This document shows positions 15,474-23,739 of a stretch of 64,000 nt of DNA, one piece after another. The stretch comes from SXOA01 sp051004015 (GTDB lineage: Bacteria; Planctomycetota; Planctomycetia; Pirellulales; Pirellulaceae), in contig JBPCKT010000150.1 of the NCBI GenBank assembly GCA_051004015.1, positions 67,715-131,714 of the forward strand. The letters are read 5' to 3'. Numbering within the stretch: the first letter of the stretch is position 1; each line of letters starts with the position of its first letter. Under the pieces are notes generated by a model, which saw only the letters and a list, made by a program, of their open reading frames with translations, was not told the DNA's origin and searched no databases. The position numbers were made by a program, and so were the translations under genes.

Positions 15474-16468
15474 CTGCTGCTGTAGGATTGGGTGAAACGC
15501 CCACGTCTCTTCCGCGGGTGTGTTTGGTGAAGCGGAGTGATTATCTCCATTGATTTTACTTTACTTGCTTAGCCCGCTGTCAGTGCTGGCAAGGATCAGA
15601 AAGCGGCGAATTCGATGAAAAACTCGCGGGCTTGCTGGCAGGGGGTGGTTACGAGGTTATGAGGATTCTGGCCGCCTTGGCACCGCTCTCGGTTCTGCTG
15701 CCGCACGAGATCTTGCGGTCGTCAGCAGATTTGGCGGAAAACGAATCTCGCCGACACTTCGTTTTTCATCGCGGAATCCGTCCGGATCGACACGCCGAGA
15801 GGGGCGATTCCCCGGCTGCAAAAAGCGGCGAAGCCGCGCGCGAGGGCCAGGGACGACATGTTCCTTGACATTGTGGTCGTAAGGGAAGAATCCATTCCAT
15901 TAGATGCCGTTTCATTGGGCGAAATACTTTGATAAACAGGTTATGAAACTCCTGATGAACCCTGGAAAGGCTGTATCAAACAACAGCTTGAATGAATCGG
16001 GAGATGTCGATGTCATGACGCGGAAGCGTTTTGGGGGAAATGAGTTGCGGCAATCCGCGGAGGAGGAAGCGGGGGAAAAAAGTGACGTTGAAATGCGTAG
16101 AAGGGTCACAGATCGGCCGCTTATAAGCTGAAGCGAAGCCGGAGGTGGTTGGAGGCCGTTAAGGGCGGACCACTATCACGACGCACTAGCAAGAAAGGTC
16201 ATTGCCTGCCAAGACTGGCGCTTCGGTTTCGTGGAAGGGATCGAAGTCGGTGCTAGCATCGGCGAACGTCCCTCCAGCTTTCCCTCTGGGGAATTTCTTC
16301 CGCAGGCGGTAAAGTCTGCGCAAGTATCAAGATTGATGCAGGCGGAACCGATAACAGAGGGGCGGGATGGGCCGCGCACGCTGCGCTGATGGTATTGGCG
16401 CATGGTGGGAGGGTTGGAGAGAAATGGGCAGGCTGGAAGCCTGCCCCACATTACGGGAAGGACCCCGC
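15474..16468. other. Long intergenic region
   Basis: About 1 kb with no convincing gene on either strand; short open frames lack ribosome-binding sites or recognisable features. It separates divergent sucB and the plus-strand operon at 16469, so promoters in both directions are expected. It includes one copy of the GGCAGGCTGGAAGCCTGCC palindrome near its right end. A small undetected RNA or orphan gene cannot be ruled out. Confidence 0.5.
16426..16449. repeat. GGCAGGCTGGAAGCCTGCC palindrome copy
   Basis: A perfect copy: stem GGGCAGGCT/AGCCTGCCC around a GGA loop, followed by CCAC. It lies 19 bases before the start codon at 16469 and directly before that gene's ribosome-binding site, so the hairpin would form in the 5' untranslated region if transcription starts upstream. 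Confidence 0.8.
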
Positions 16469-17806
16469 ATGACGACCTCTTTGCAAACGGATCCCCGCCG
16501 CACCGCGCGGGATGCCTTCCGCAAGCCGGGCCGGCCGCCGCTGGAAATGCCGGTCCTGTTCCAATTGGCGGATCTGAGCCTGCAGCACGTCAAGGTTGCG
16601 CCGCCGAGCCCGCCGGTGCCTGCCGTTGCTGCGGCACCGATTGCCGAGCCAGTCATTGCTGCTCCCCCCACGCCGATGGTGGAGTTGGCACAGGTGAAAG
16701 TTCCGCAGGAGGTTGAGGCGCCGCCGGAAGAAGCTCAAACGACTGCTGCGGCAGCGGCTGAATCGCCGGTATTGGAAGCCGCGAAAGCGGAACCGCGGCC
16801 GGAGGCGGTCATTTCCCAGGCGATAACGGAAGCCGCCTCGCCCGCTGTCTCCATAGACATTGAATTGCGGGCTGAAGCTCCAACTCCAAAAGCGGAGGAG
16901 CCATCGGCCGAGATCGCAGCAACACCAACCGCGGTGAGTGAAACGAGCGTGACGGACGTCACTCCCCCGACGGAAGCGACCGCGCCTTCGCCACGCGACA
17001 GAACAGAGCAGCGGACCAAGAGCCGGCAGCCGGTTTCCGGACACAGCAACTGGATGCGGACGCACGGCAAATACATTGCGGTCGTCTTTGTGTTCGCCCT
17101 GATCGGGACCATCTATCTGGCCCAGAATGGGGATGAGCCGCCGCCGGCCAATCCGAATGCGGCCTCACGCACGAATGCCGAGGCTGAGGCCAAGACGTCG
17201 AGCGAGAGCGAAACCAAAGTCACCGACGCACACGCGGCCAAGGAGTCGGTTCCGATCGCCCATCACAATCATTCGCCCTCGCTCCTGGATGAAACGAGCC
17301 CCGCCGCTGGAAATCCTGCCGCGGAAACCCAGGCTCAATTACATGCTCCAGGGAGCAGCCACACGATCAAGGAACCCGCGCAGCCCACGGAGATTGCCGA
17401 TTCCAAATCACTCTTCCCCTGGAAAGAAGCGGGAGATGCGCGGATCGCGTCGAAGCCAGAAGATGGAAGGGCGAAACCGCAAGCGGAGTCCAAGTTGAAA
17501 GGGCCAAACGCGGAGGTCCGAGAAGAAGCTTACGTAGGCGAGTCGCCGGGCGAGGAAGCTCCGAGCATTTATGGTCCGCCCACTCGCCGGGTAGACCCTC
17601 CCAGCGAACAACCCAGAGACATGGGACCGCCACCAAACGCCCCATCCGGCTACCCGGCTGCCGACCAGAACCGCTACCGCGAATTTGAGCCGCCACCAAG
17701 CCGATCAGCCACCCCTGCTTCCTACCAGCCGGGCACTCAGAACATTGCCCCCCCATCCCGAACCAGCGGACCCCGATATGAGCGCACTGGATCAGGCCTT
17801 TATTAA
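16469..17806 (+). CDS. Pro/Ala/Glu-rich single-pass membrane protein
   Basis: The 445-residue product starts at ATG 16469, preceded by GGGAAGGA. About 190 cytoplasmic residues rich in Pro, Ala and Glu are followed by one membrane helix (KYIAVVFVFALIGTIYLAQNG, about 192-212) and a disordered, hydrophilic C-terminal part rich in Ser, Pro and Arg. I do not recognise a family. It begins a tight operon: its end overlaps the next start by 29 bases, followed by two ATPases. The topology suggests a scaffold linking cytoplasmic ATPases to envelope components, perhaps in polysaccharide export or secretion. The low-complexity composition makes homology weak evidence. Confidence 0.65.
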   Translation: MTTSLQTDPRRTARDAFRKPGRPPLEMPVLFQLADLSLQHVKVAPPSPPVPAVAAAPIAEPVIAAPPTPMVELAQVKVPQEVEAPPEEAQTTAAAAAESPVLEAAKAEPRPEAVISQAITEAASPAVSIDIELRAEAPTPKAEEPSAEIAATPTAVSETSVTDVTPPTEATAPSPRDRTEQRTKSRQPVSGHSNWMRTHGKYIAVVFVFALIGTIYLAQNGDEPPPANPNAASRTNAEAEAKTSSESETKVTDAHAAKESVPIAHHNHSPSLLDETSPAAGNPAAETQAQLHAPGSSHTIKEPAQPTEIADSKSLFPWKEAGDARIASKPEDGRAKPQAESKLKGPNAEVREEAYVGESPGEEAPSIYGPPTRRVDPPSEQPRDMGPPPNAPSGYPAADQNRYREFEPPPSRSATPASYQPGTQNIAPPSRTSGPRYERTGSGLY

Positions 17807-19418
17807 GGCATACGCCAAAGAGCCGGCAGCGAAGAATGCGGCCCCAAGCGGCGGCAGCGCCGAGGTCGTGCGTGCGTCTGCTGTTGCGGAGCGGACGCCC
17901 CGCGCGCCGCTGAACCACATGGCGAGTACGCAGATTGAAAACATCTACGCCGCTGGCACGCTGTACCGGATTGAGACGCCGCGAGCCGCCGAGCCCGCGC
18001 CGGTGCCGTCGCCCCATTTTGGCATGCGCGCTTCCCGCCGGCTGCCGTTGCGGTATCGGCTGGCGCAGATGGAAAGTGAAGAGATCGCTGCACCGCCGGC
18101 GAAGAGAGTGCCGCAGCCGGTCGTTCAACCCACCGCGCAAGCGCCGAAACCCGCGCGGCGAATGAAGGCGCAAATTCCAGCCCCGCCTGCCTTGCCGCCG
18201 GCTCCCGTGGTGGATGTCAAGGCTCCGCCCGTTGAGGTTCCAGTTCCCATCCTGCCTCTGGCCAACGCGATGGAGGTCTGCGAATCGTGGGACGAGCTCC
18301 TGGGGGATTCTCCCGTGGTCGCTAATTCGGCGCTAGCCGTCTGGCCGAGGGAGGAAGACCTGGCGGCTGCGCAAGCCAGTTCGCTGATTACCCTCGACCT
18401 GGAAACGATGCCCGAGCTGCCGGCTCCGGTGACCGAATTTGTATACGAACGGGCCATGGAAACCGGAGCTCCCGAGGCGTCGTCCGTCAAGACCTATCGC
18501 CTCGACGCCGCTCACACGCCAGTCCCCGCGCCCCATCAGCCGCCCCAGCCGACGCTGGAAGACCTGATCAAACCGGCGGCGGAAGAATTGCCGGCCAAGA
18601 CTCAAGAGGCGAAGCTTCAAGACCGACCCCTCGTGGTCTCGGAAGAAGAGGCGGCTGAACTGGTCGGAGCTGCGATTCATGCTCCCAGCATCGAAGCCGC
18701 TCCCGTAAAACCAATCATCCCTACTCCGCAGCATTTCCAGCCGATGGTCCCTGCGTGGGAAGTGGACCGATTTCTCTGGCCGGCCCTCTGCGAAAAGCTG
18801 CTCCGCGACGAAAAATCCTACTTCGCTCAGGCCGGCGGGAAGATTGCCTCGGCTGTTCGGGACGGCCTCAAGTCGCTCGCCATCACCGGCAGCCGGCGGG
18901 GCGAAGGGCGGACAACGCTGGCCTTGTGTCTGGCCCGCAGTGCGGCCAAGGCGGGGCTGAAGGTGGTCCTGGTCGATGCCGACTTCGCCCGCCCGCAGCT
19001 TGCGGCCGCTCTGGGCCTGGAAATCGCCGCCAGTTGGCACGAGGCGGCTCTGGGAAAAACTTCCCTCGCGGAGGTTGCCATCAAGTCCATCGAAGATAAC
19101 CTCACCGTCCTGCCGCTCGATGTCTCCACCGCGGCCGCTCCGCTGTCGCTGGCGGACCCGCGGCTGACGCGGACGCTGCGCGACGCGGCACGCAGCTTCG
19201 ACCTGCTGGTGTTGGATTTGGGGCCGACCTCGGCAGGGAGCGATTCGCTCTTTCCCGAGGATGAGCCACCCCCCGCGGACGCGGCCATCGTGGTGCGAGA
19301 TCTCCGCTACAGCACCTCCGCCGAAAGCCAGGCCATCGGCGAGCGGCTGAGCCTGAGCGGAATCGAGGCCGTGGGCATCGCCGAGAACTTCGTTCCCCAC
19401 GAGAAGCTTGTCGCTTAA
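17778..19418 (+). CDS. CpsD/ParA-like ATPase with an altered P-loop
   Basis: The 546-residue product starts at ATG 17778, inside the upstream gene. The first 330 residues are Pro/Ala-rich and disordered. The C-terminal 200 resemble CpsD/BY-kinase or MinD-type ATPases: LAITGSRRGEGRTTLALCLARSAAKAGLKVVLVDADFARPQLA (Walker A at about 371-380, then Walker A' VDADFARP) and FDLLVLDLGP (Walker B). The usual GEGKS/T is GEGRTT, so the invariant P-loop lysine is arginine. No C-terminal Tyr cluster is present. It overlaps the ExeA-like gene by one base (TAATG). A role in exopolysaccharide synthesis or export is inferred from family and operon. Confidence 0.75.
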   Translation: MSALDQAFIKAYAKEPAAKNAAPSGGSAEVVRASAVAERTPRAPLNHMASTQIENIYAAGTLYRIETPRAAEPAPVPSPHFGMRASRRLPLRYRLAQMESEEIAAPPAKRVPQPVVQPTAQAPKPARRMKAQIPAPPALPPAPVVDVKAPPVEVPVPILPLANAMEVCESWDELLGDSPVVANSALAVWPREEDLAAAQASSLITLDLETMPELPAPVTEFVYERAMETGAPEASSVKTYRLDAAHTPVPAPHQPPQPTLEDLIKPAAEELPAKTQEAKLQDRPLVVSEEEAAELVGAAIHAPSIEAAPVKPIIPTPQHFQPMVPAWEVDRFLWPALCEKLLRDEKSYFAQAGGKIASAVRDGLKSLAITGSRRGEGRTTLALCLARSAAKAGLKVVLVDADFARPQLAAALGLEIAASWHEAALGKTSLAEVAIKSIEDNLTVLPLDVSTAAAPLSLADPRLTRTLRDAARSFDLLVLDLGPTSAGSDSLFPEDEPPPADAAIVVRDLRYSTSAESQAIGERLSLSGIEAVGIAENFVPHEKLVA

Positions 19419-20233
19419 TGTACGAGACGCACTGGCAACTCGCGGCCCGACCGTTCGACCACTCGGCCGACGCGCGGTTCTATTATCCGGGCGAGTCCCA
19501 GCAAGGGGCGCTCCTCAAGTTGCGCTACTCGCTCGAGAATCGCCGCGGAGCCGCGCTGCTCACCGGTGCCGCCGGCTTGGGCAAAACTCTATTGGCTCAG
19601 ACGCTCACACGGCAACTCGGTGAGAGTCTGTCGCCCAAGGTGCATCTGGTCTTTCCGCAAATGCCGGCCGGCCAACTGCTGGCGTATCTGGCGGACCAGC
19701 TCGGCGCGGCAGGCGGGCCGACGCTGACCATCGAACAGAGCCTGCGGCGGATTGAAACGCGGCTGCGGGAGAATGCCAAGGCGGGGAAGCACGCGGTCAT
19801 TGTCATCGACGAGGCCCACTTGCTCGATGACTCCCAAGCGTTGGAAACTGTGCGCCTGCTTTTGAATTTGGAGCAGGACGCCCGGCCGCTGGCGTCGTTC
19901 CTGCTCACGGGACAGACATCGCTGCTCCTTGCCATCGAACGCCGCCCCGATTTGGAAGAGCGGCTGGCGGTGAAGTGCCTGCTGCGGCGGTTCAAGCCGG
20001 AAGAAACGATGGGATATATCCAGCATCGCCTGACCGCGGCCGGGGCGAAGCGATCCATCTTCACCGACGGTGCTCTTGAGGCGATCCATCAGGAGACGCT
20101 CGGCATTCCGCGGCGGATCAACCGCCTCTGCGACCTGGCCCTGCTCGTCGGCTTCGCGGAAGAGCTGACTTCCATCGGCCCGGACCAGATTGCCGCCATC
20201 TCCGAAGAACTCGCCGGCGCGACAGCCGAGTAG
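19418..20233 (+). CDS. ExeA/GspA-type AAA ATPase
   Basis: This 271-residue ATPase begins MYETHWQLAARPFDHSADARFYYPGESQQGAL, the typical start of ExeA/GspA-family proteins ('PF...PDP.FL'). Walker A is GAAGLGKT (about 48-55), Walker B is AVIVIDEAHLL (about 117-127), and the C-terminal part has the GIPRRINRLCDLALLVGF sensor-2 region. Relatives energise secretin assembly or work in exosortase-associated polysaccharide loci. There is no membrane helix or peptidoglycan-binding domain. It is coupled to the preceding CpsD-like gene through TAATG and is followed 25 bases later by a glycosyltransferase. Confidence 0.85.
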   Translation: MYETHWQLAARPFDHSADARFYYPGESQQGALLKLRYSLENRRGAALLTGAAGLGKTLLAQTLTRQLGESLSPKVHLVFPQMPAGQLLAYLADQLGAAGGPTLTIEQSLRRIETRLRENAKAGKHAVIVIDEAHLLDDSQALETVRLLLNLEQDARPLASFLLTGQTSLLLAIERRPDLEERLAVKCLLRRFKPEETMGYIQHRLTAAGAKRSIFTDGALEAIHQETLGIPRRINRLCDLALLVGFAEELTSIGPDQIAAISEELAGATAE

Positions 20234-20258
20234 CGCGAGTAGCGTATGATGCGGGGAA

Positions 20259-21785
20259 ATGTTCCGCACTTTTTCATGGCCAAATTGCTTGATGCTCGCC
20301 GGCATTACGGCGCTCGCCGCAGTGCTGCGCCTGTGGCAAGTCAACGAGAGCCTATGGGTCGATGAGCTGCACACTTCCTGGTGCGTGCAAGGAAGCTTGT
20401 GGCAGGTGGCGGAGCGGGCGGCAGCGGGAAACCAGTCGCCGATGTACTTCTATCTGGTGTGGGGTGTGACGCGGCTGCTCGGTGAACGCGAATTGACTCT
20501 GCGTCTTCCGAGTTTGTTGGCGGGAACTGCATTGCCGGGGATCATGTGGCTTCTGGTGCGCAGGCTGTGGCCGCGGGAAGGAGACGATCCAGCGAAGCAG
20601 AATGGAAACGTAGAGCGGGATTGGCCAGCGATTCTCGCGGCATTTCTGGTCGCTATTGATCACACGTCCATTTTCTATTCCACGGAATCCCGCCCGTACG
20701 CCGTCGTGCAACTCCTGTCGGTTGCCGTTCTGATTGCGTCGCTCAACCTCGTTTGGCAACCCTCTGCCGCCGCACCGCTTTGGTTCATTTGGGCTTGTGC
20801 CGCGATCTTTTACTTCCAGTACACCAGCGTTCTGTTCCTGGCAGCCGTGATGGGAGCGCTGCTGATTTGGGCCGTCTTTCGTCCGAGCCAAGAATACAAC
20901 TGGCAATCCTGGTTGGTGGATGTCGGGGGGACTGCCGCGGTCTGTGCGCCGGCACTCGTGCAACTCTTCGACATCGCTGCGCGGCGGGAGAATTGGGGCT
21001 CGTTCATTGAACAACCGAAGGTTTCTGACTTGCTCTTTAGCTATCCGTGGACGGCCGTGCCAGTCTGCTTGCTGCCGCTTTGTTTCTGGAAAATCGCGCG
21101 CCCCTTGCCGCAAGGGCTGCCGCTCATCTGCACGTCAGCCGCTCTACCGGTCCTGCTCGCCTGGAGCCTGTCGCACTGGCAAGTCGCGATGCTCTTCCAT
21201 CCGCGATATGTGGTCTCAGCCCTGCCCGCAATGTGGATTGCGGTAGCCATCGCCACGCAATTGCCCTCGCGTCGCCCGATTCGCATCGGTGCCCTGTTCG
21301 TCGTCGCGGCATTGGCGCTCGGGTGGTCCGGGATTGCCGAAAACATAGTCCGGACGGGTTGCGTTTTCACCGATCGGCAGGAAGATTGGCGCTCCGCCAT
21401 CGCCGCCGCCGAAGACGAGCACCTGCAACATCCCGGCTGGAAAATCCTTGTGCATTCGGGGCTCATCGAAACGGACGCCCTGCGTCAGCCGCATGACGCG
21501 GCAGCGCGAGAGTACGGACTGCTGCCCGTGAAGGCTCTCTATCCATTTCATGCCAGGGAGGAATCGCTGATCCCACTGCCGATGAGGGAGCCAGGAAAGC
21601 TCACCGAGGAAACGCGAACGGAAGTTCTGAAAGCCGGCGGGGCCATCGTCCTCCTGCGGCTGTCGGCGGAACGGTCCGTCGCTGTCGAAGATGATCTTGC
21701 CGAACGCATCGCCGAGAGTGAAGTCGTCAAACGGCAGGCGTTTGGCGATCTTCAAGTGCTGACGGTCCGTATCCGCCGCAAATGA
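20259..21785 (+). CDS. GT-C family membrane glycosyltransferase (GT39/ArnT-like)
   Basis: This 508-residue polytopic protein begins with a membrane helix and a first periplasmic loop containing LWVDELHTSW, whose Asp-Glu pair is the GT-C signature, and NQSPMYFYLVW, another conserved GT39-type motif. About ten hydrophobic segments follow to residue 370, then a soluble C-terminal domain. Such enzymes use polyprenyl-phosphate sugars to glycosylate lipids or proteins at the outer face of the membrane. It is 25 bp past the ExeA-like gene and probably part of the same transcript. The substrate is unknown. Confidence 0.8.
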   Translation: MFRTFSWPNCLMLAGITALAAVLRLWQVNESLWVDELHTSWCVQGSLWQVAERAAAGNQSPMYFYLVWGVTRLLGERELTLRLPSLLAGTALPGIMWLLVRRLWPREGDDPAKQNGNVERDWPAILAAFLVAIDHTSIFYSTESRPYAVVQLLSVAVLIASLNLVWQPSAAAPLWFIWACAAIFYFQYTSVLFLAAVMGALLIWAVFRPSQEYNWQSWLVDVGGTAAVCAPALVQLFDIAARRENWGSFIEQPKVSDLLFSYPWTAVPVCLLPLCFWKIARPLPQGLPLICTSAALPVLLAWSLSHWQVAMLFHPRYVVSALPAMWIAVAIATQLPSRRPIRIGALFVVAALALGWSGIAENIVRTGCVFTDRQEDWRSAIAAAEDEHLQHPGWKILVHSGLIETDALRQPHDAAAREYGLLPVKALYPFHAREESLIPLPMREPGKLTEETRTEVLKAGGAIVLLRLSAERSVAVEDDLAERIAESEVVKRQAFGDLQVLTVRIRRK

Positions 21786-21791
21786 CCGAGT

Positions 21792-23711
21792 CTACGTCGG
21801 GATCTGTAGCGGCAGCAGTTCGCGCTCTTGTGACTGCGGGACACCCCGTGGCCCGTCAAGGACGCTGTCGATGAGATAGTACATCAGCCGCCGCAGCTCT
21901 TCGGGCTGCAGTTTGTCGGCGATGGCTTCGGCGCGCTCTTGATGCTTGTCGATGAGACGTGCGGCTTTTTCAAAAACACCGGCCTGTTCGTAGAGTTGGC
22001 GGACGCGGGAGATGCGGTCGCCAGCCATCCGATGGTCGCCATTGACGAGATTTAACAATTCTTCCTGCCCAGCAGCGGACAGCCCTTCGAGCGCGAGGGC
22101 CCAAAGCACGGTGGGCCTGCCTCCGAGGATGTCGCCGCCGGCGGAGAGCTTGTTGTGCTCGTCCCCCTGCCAGTCGTTGAGGTCGTTGAGAATCTGGAAG
22201 GCCACCCCCAGGTTGCGGGCGAACTGCCGCACCGGCTCACGGTATTCTTCTGCGGACCCAGCCAGCCGAATGCCGCTGAACATGGCGGCTTCGAAGGCGG
22301 GGGACGTTTTGAGGGCGTAAATCTTGAGGGCGTCGAGCGGCTTGAGACGTTTGTCGCGGGCGTCGCGCCACAGCAGTTCGGCCCCTTGCCCTTCGGAGAG
22401 CCGCAGGTGGGAGTCGGCGAGGTTATCGAGAATGTCGGCCACCACGTCCGCCCCCAGCGTCTTCGATTCGCGGCTGACGAGCCGATAGCCGAGGCCGATG
22501 AGGTAGTCGCCGACGTTGATGGCGGTGGGGATGCCGTACCGTTTGTGAATCGTCTCTTCGCCGTAACGGAAGGAGTCGTTGTCCTGAATGTCGTCGTGAA
22601 CGAGGGAGGCCTTGTGGAACGTCTCGATGGACATCGCCGCCCGCCGGACGGAGTCGCTGACGTTTGTGGCAAGATGGTGTTCGCCGCCAGCCAATGTCCC
22701 TTTGCCGCCGGTCATGGCGTCGTAGACAGCGAGCGTGATGAAGGGGCGGGAATACTTGCCCCCCTTGCCGAGAAAGTCGTAGGCGATGGCCTCCGTGGCG
22801 GCGATGGGGTCAATCGCGGCAATCCCCTGGCCGTTCACTTCCGATAGTTTCGGTCCGCCGCGTAGCCGCGGCGAAATGCGGTCCAGCTCTTCTGGCTTGA
22901 ACAGGCTGCTGGCGGAGCGAAGCAGGTGGACGTAGCTGGCGGTTTGCTGCGTCGCTTCGCCCGGCTGGGTCTTGATGATGTCCAGCACCCAGTCCTCGTC
23001 CACGCTCGTGTTGCGGCAGTCGCTGGAGAGGAGCGGCACGGCCATGCAGGGGATGCCGGCGAGCAGGATTTTGTCGATCGCTTTTTCGAGCACGTTCAGG
23101 CAGGCGACGCCAACGATGGCATCGACGTAGCCGCTGACGATGATCTTGAGAACGATGGGGGAGCCTTCGGCGACGAGAACCTTGTACCCCATCTCGTCCG
23201 CCAGGCCGCGGAAATCGGCGATCGCGCACGCGCCACACTTCTTGCACTCCAGGCCGAACTCGTCGTAGTCGGCCGGGCAACCTTCCGCGTGTTTCAAACA
23301 GTGCGGCAGCAGAAACAGACGACGGGACGGCGGCACTGCGGCCACCTGGTCGCGCCAGAATTCGCTCGCCAGGACCACCATCATCCAGCCGACATATCCT
23401 TCGGGGAGATTGAGCGCGGTGAGCGTGTCCCGGACGACCTTTTCCATCTCGTCCTTTCCGAGCGGACGGGCCTTGTCGAGCCCAGCCGCCACCTCGCGGC
23501 ATTTGGCATGGAGCTTATCCCGCAATTCCCGCGTTTCCGGCACCAGCTTGAGGTGCGTCGTCTGCCGCCGCTTGCTCCGCTTGGGAGCTTCGCCGGCAAA
23601 CTCAGGGGGCACAAATTCAGCGGCCCGGCCGCTTGAAGCGGCCGCGTCGCTTCCGTCGTGGGGTAGGCTTCCAGCCTGCCCGGAATCGGAAGTGGTGGGT
23701 GCGTAGTCCAA
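21792..23711 (-). CDS. DUF116-polyprenyl synthetase fusion protein
   Basis: The 639-residue protein joins two domains. Residues about 55-280 match DUF116, with a Cys cluster (Cys138, 145, 156, 159, 162 in LPHCLKHAEGC and LECKKCGAC) able to bind metal or an Fe-S centre. Residues about 300-570 form an isoprenyl diphosphate synthase with the first Asp-rich motif VHDDIQDND (373-377) and Lys388/Arg391 in HKRYG. The second motif reads ILNDLNDWQGD, so its first Asp is Asn. Residues 11-18 (GQAGSLPH) are encoded by a dispersed palindromic repeat, so the real start may be further in. It stands next to a class II terpene cyclase, suggesting a joint terpenoid pathway. Confidence 0.82.
   Translation of the reverse strand: MDYAPTTSDSGQAGSLPHDGSDAAASSGRAAEFVPPEFAGEAPKRSKRRQTTHLKLVPETRELRDKLHAKCREVAAGLDKARPLGKDEMEKVVRDTLTALNLPEGYVGWMMVVLASEFWRDQVAAVPPSRRLFLLPHCLKHAEGCPADYDEFGLECKKCGACAIADFRGLADEMGYKVLVAEGSPIVLKIIVSGYVDAIVGVACLNVLEKAIDKILLAGIPCMAVPLLSSDCRNTSVDEDWVLDIIKTQPGEATQQTASYVHLLRSASSLFKPEELDRISPRLRGGPKLSEVNGQGIAAIDPIAATEAIAYDFLGKGGKYSRPFITLAVYDAMTGGKGTLAGGEHHLATNVSDSVRRAAMSIETFHKASLVHDDIQDNDSFRYGEETIHKRYGIPTAINVGDYLIGLGYRLVSRESKTLGADVVADILDNLADSHLRLSEGQGAELLWRDARDKRLKPLDALKIYALKTSPAFEAAMFSGIRLAGSAEEYREPVRQFARNLGVAFQILNDLNDWQGDEHNKLSAGGDILGGRPTVLWALALEGLSAAGQEELLNLVNGDHRMAGDRISRVRQLYEQAGVFEKAARLIDKHQERAEAIADKLQPEELRRLMYYLIDSVLDGPRGVPQSQERELLPLQIPT
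23658..23682. repeat. GGCAGGCTGGAAGCCTGCC palindrome copy inside a coding frame
   Basis: The copy GGGGTAGGCTTCCAGCCTGCC lies inside the 5' end of the DUF116-polyprenyl synthetase frame and is read on the minus strand as GQAGSLPH. Either the repeat has been taken into the protein or the true start codon lies downstream. Confidence 0.75.
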
Positions 23712-23739
23712 GGTGCAAATCCTAGTGGCGGGCTCGTCG

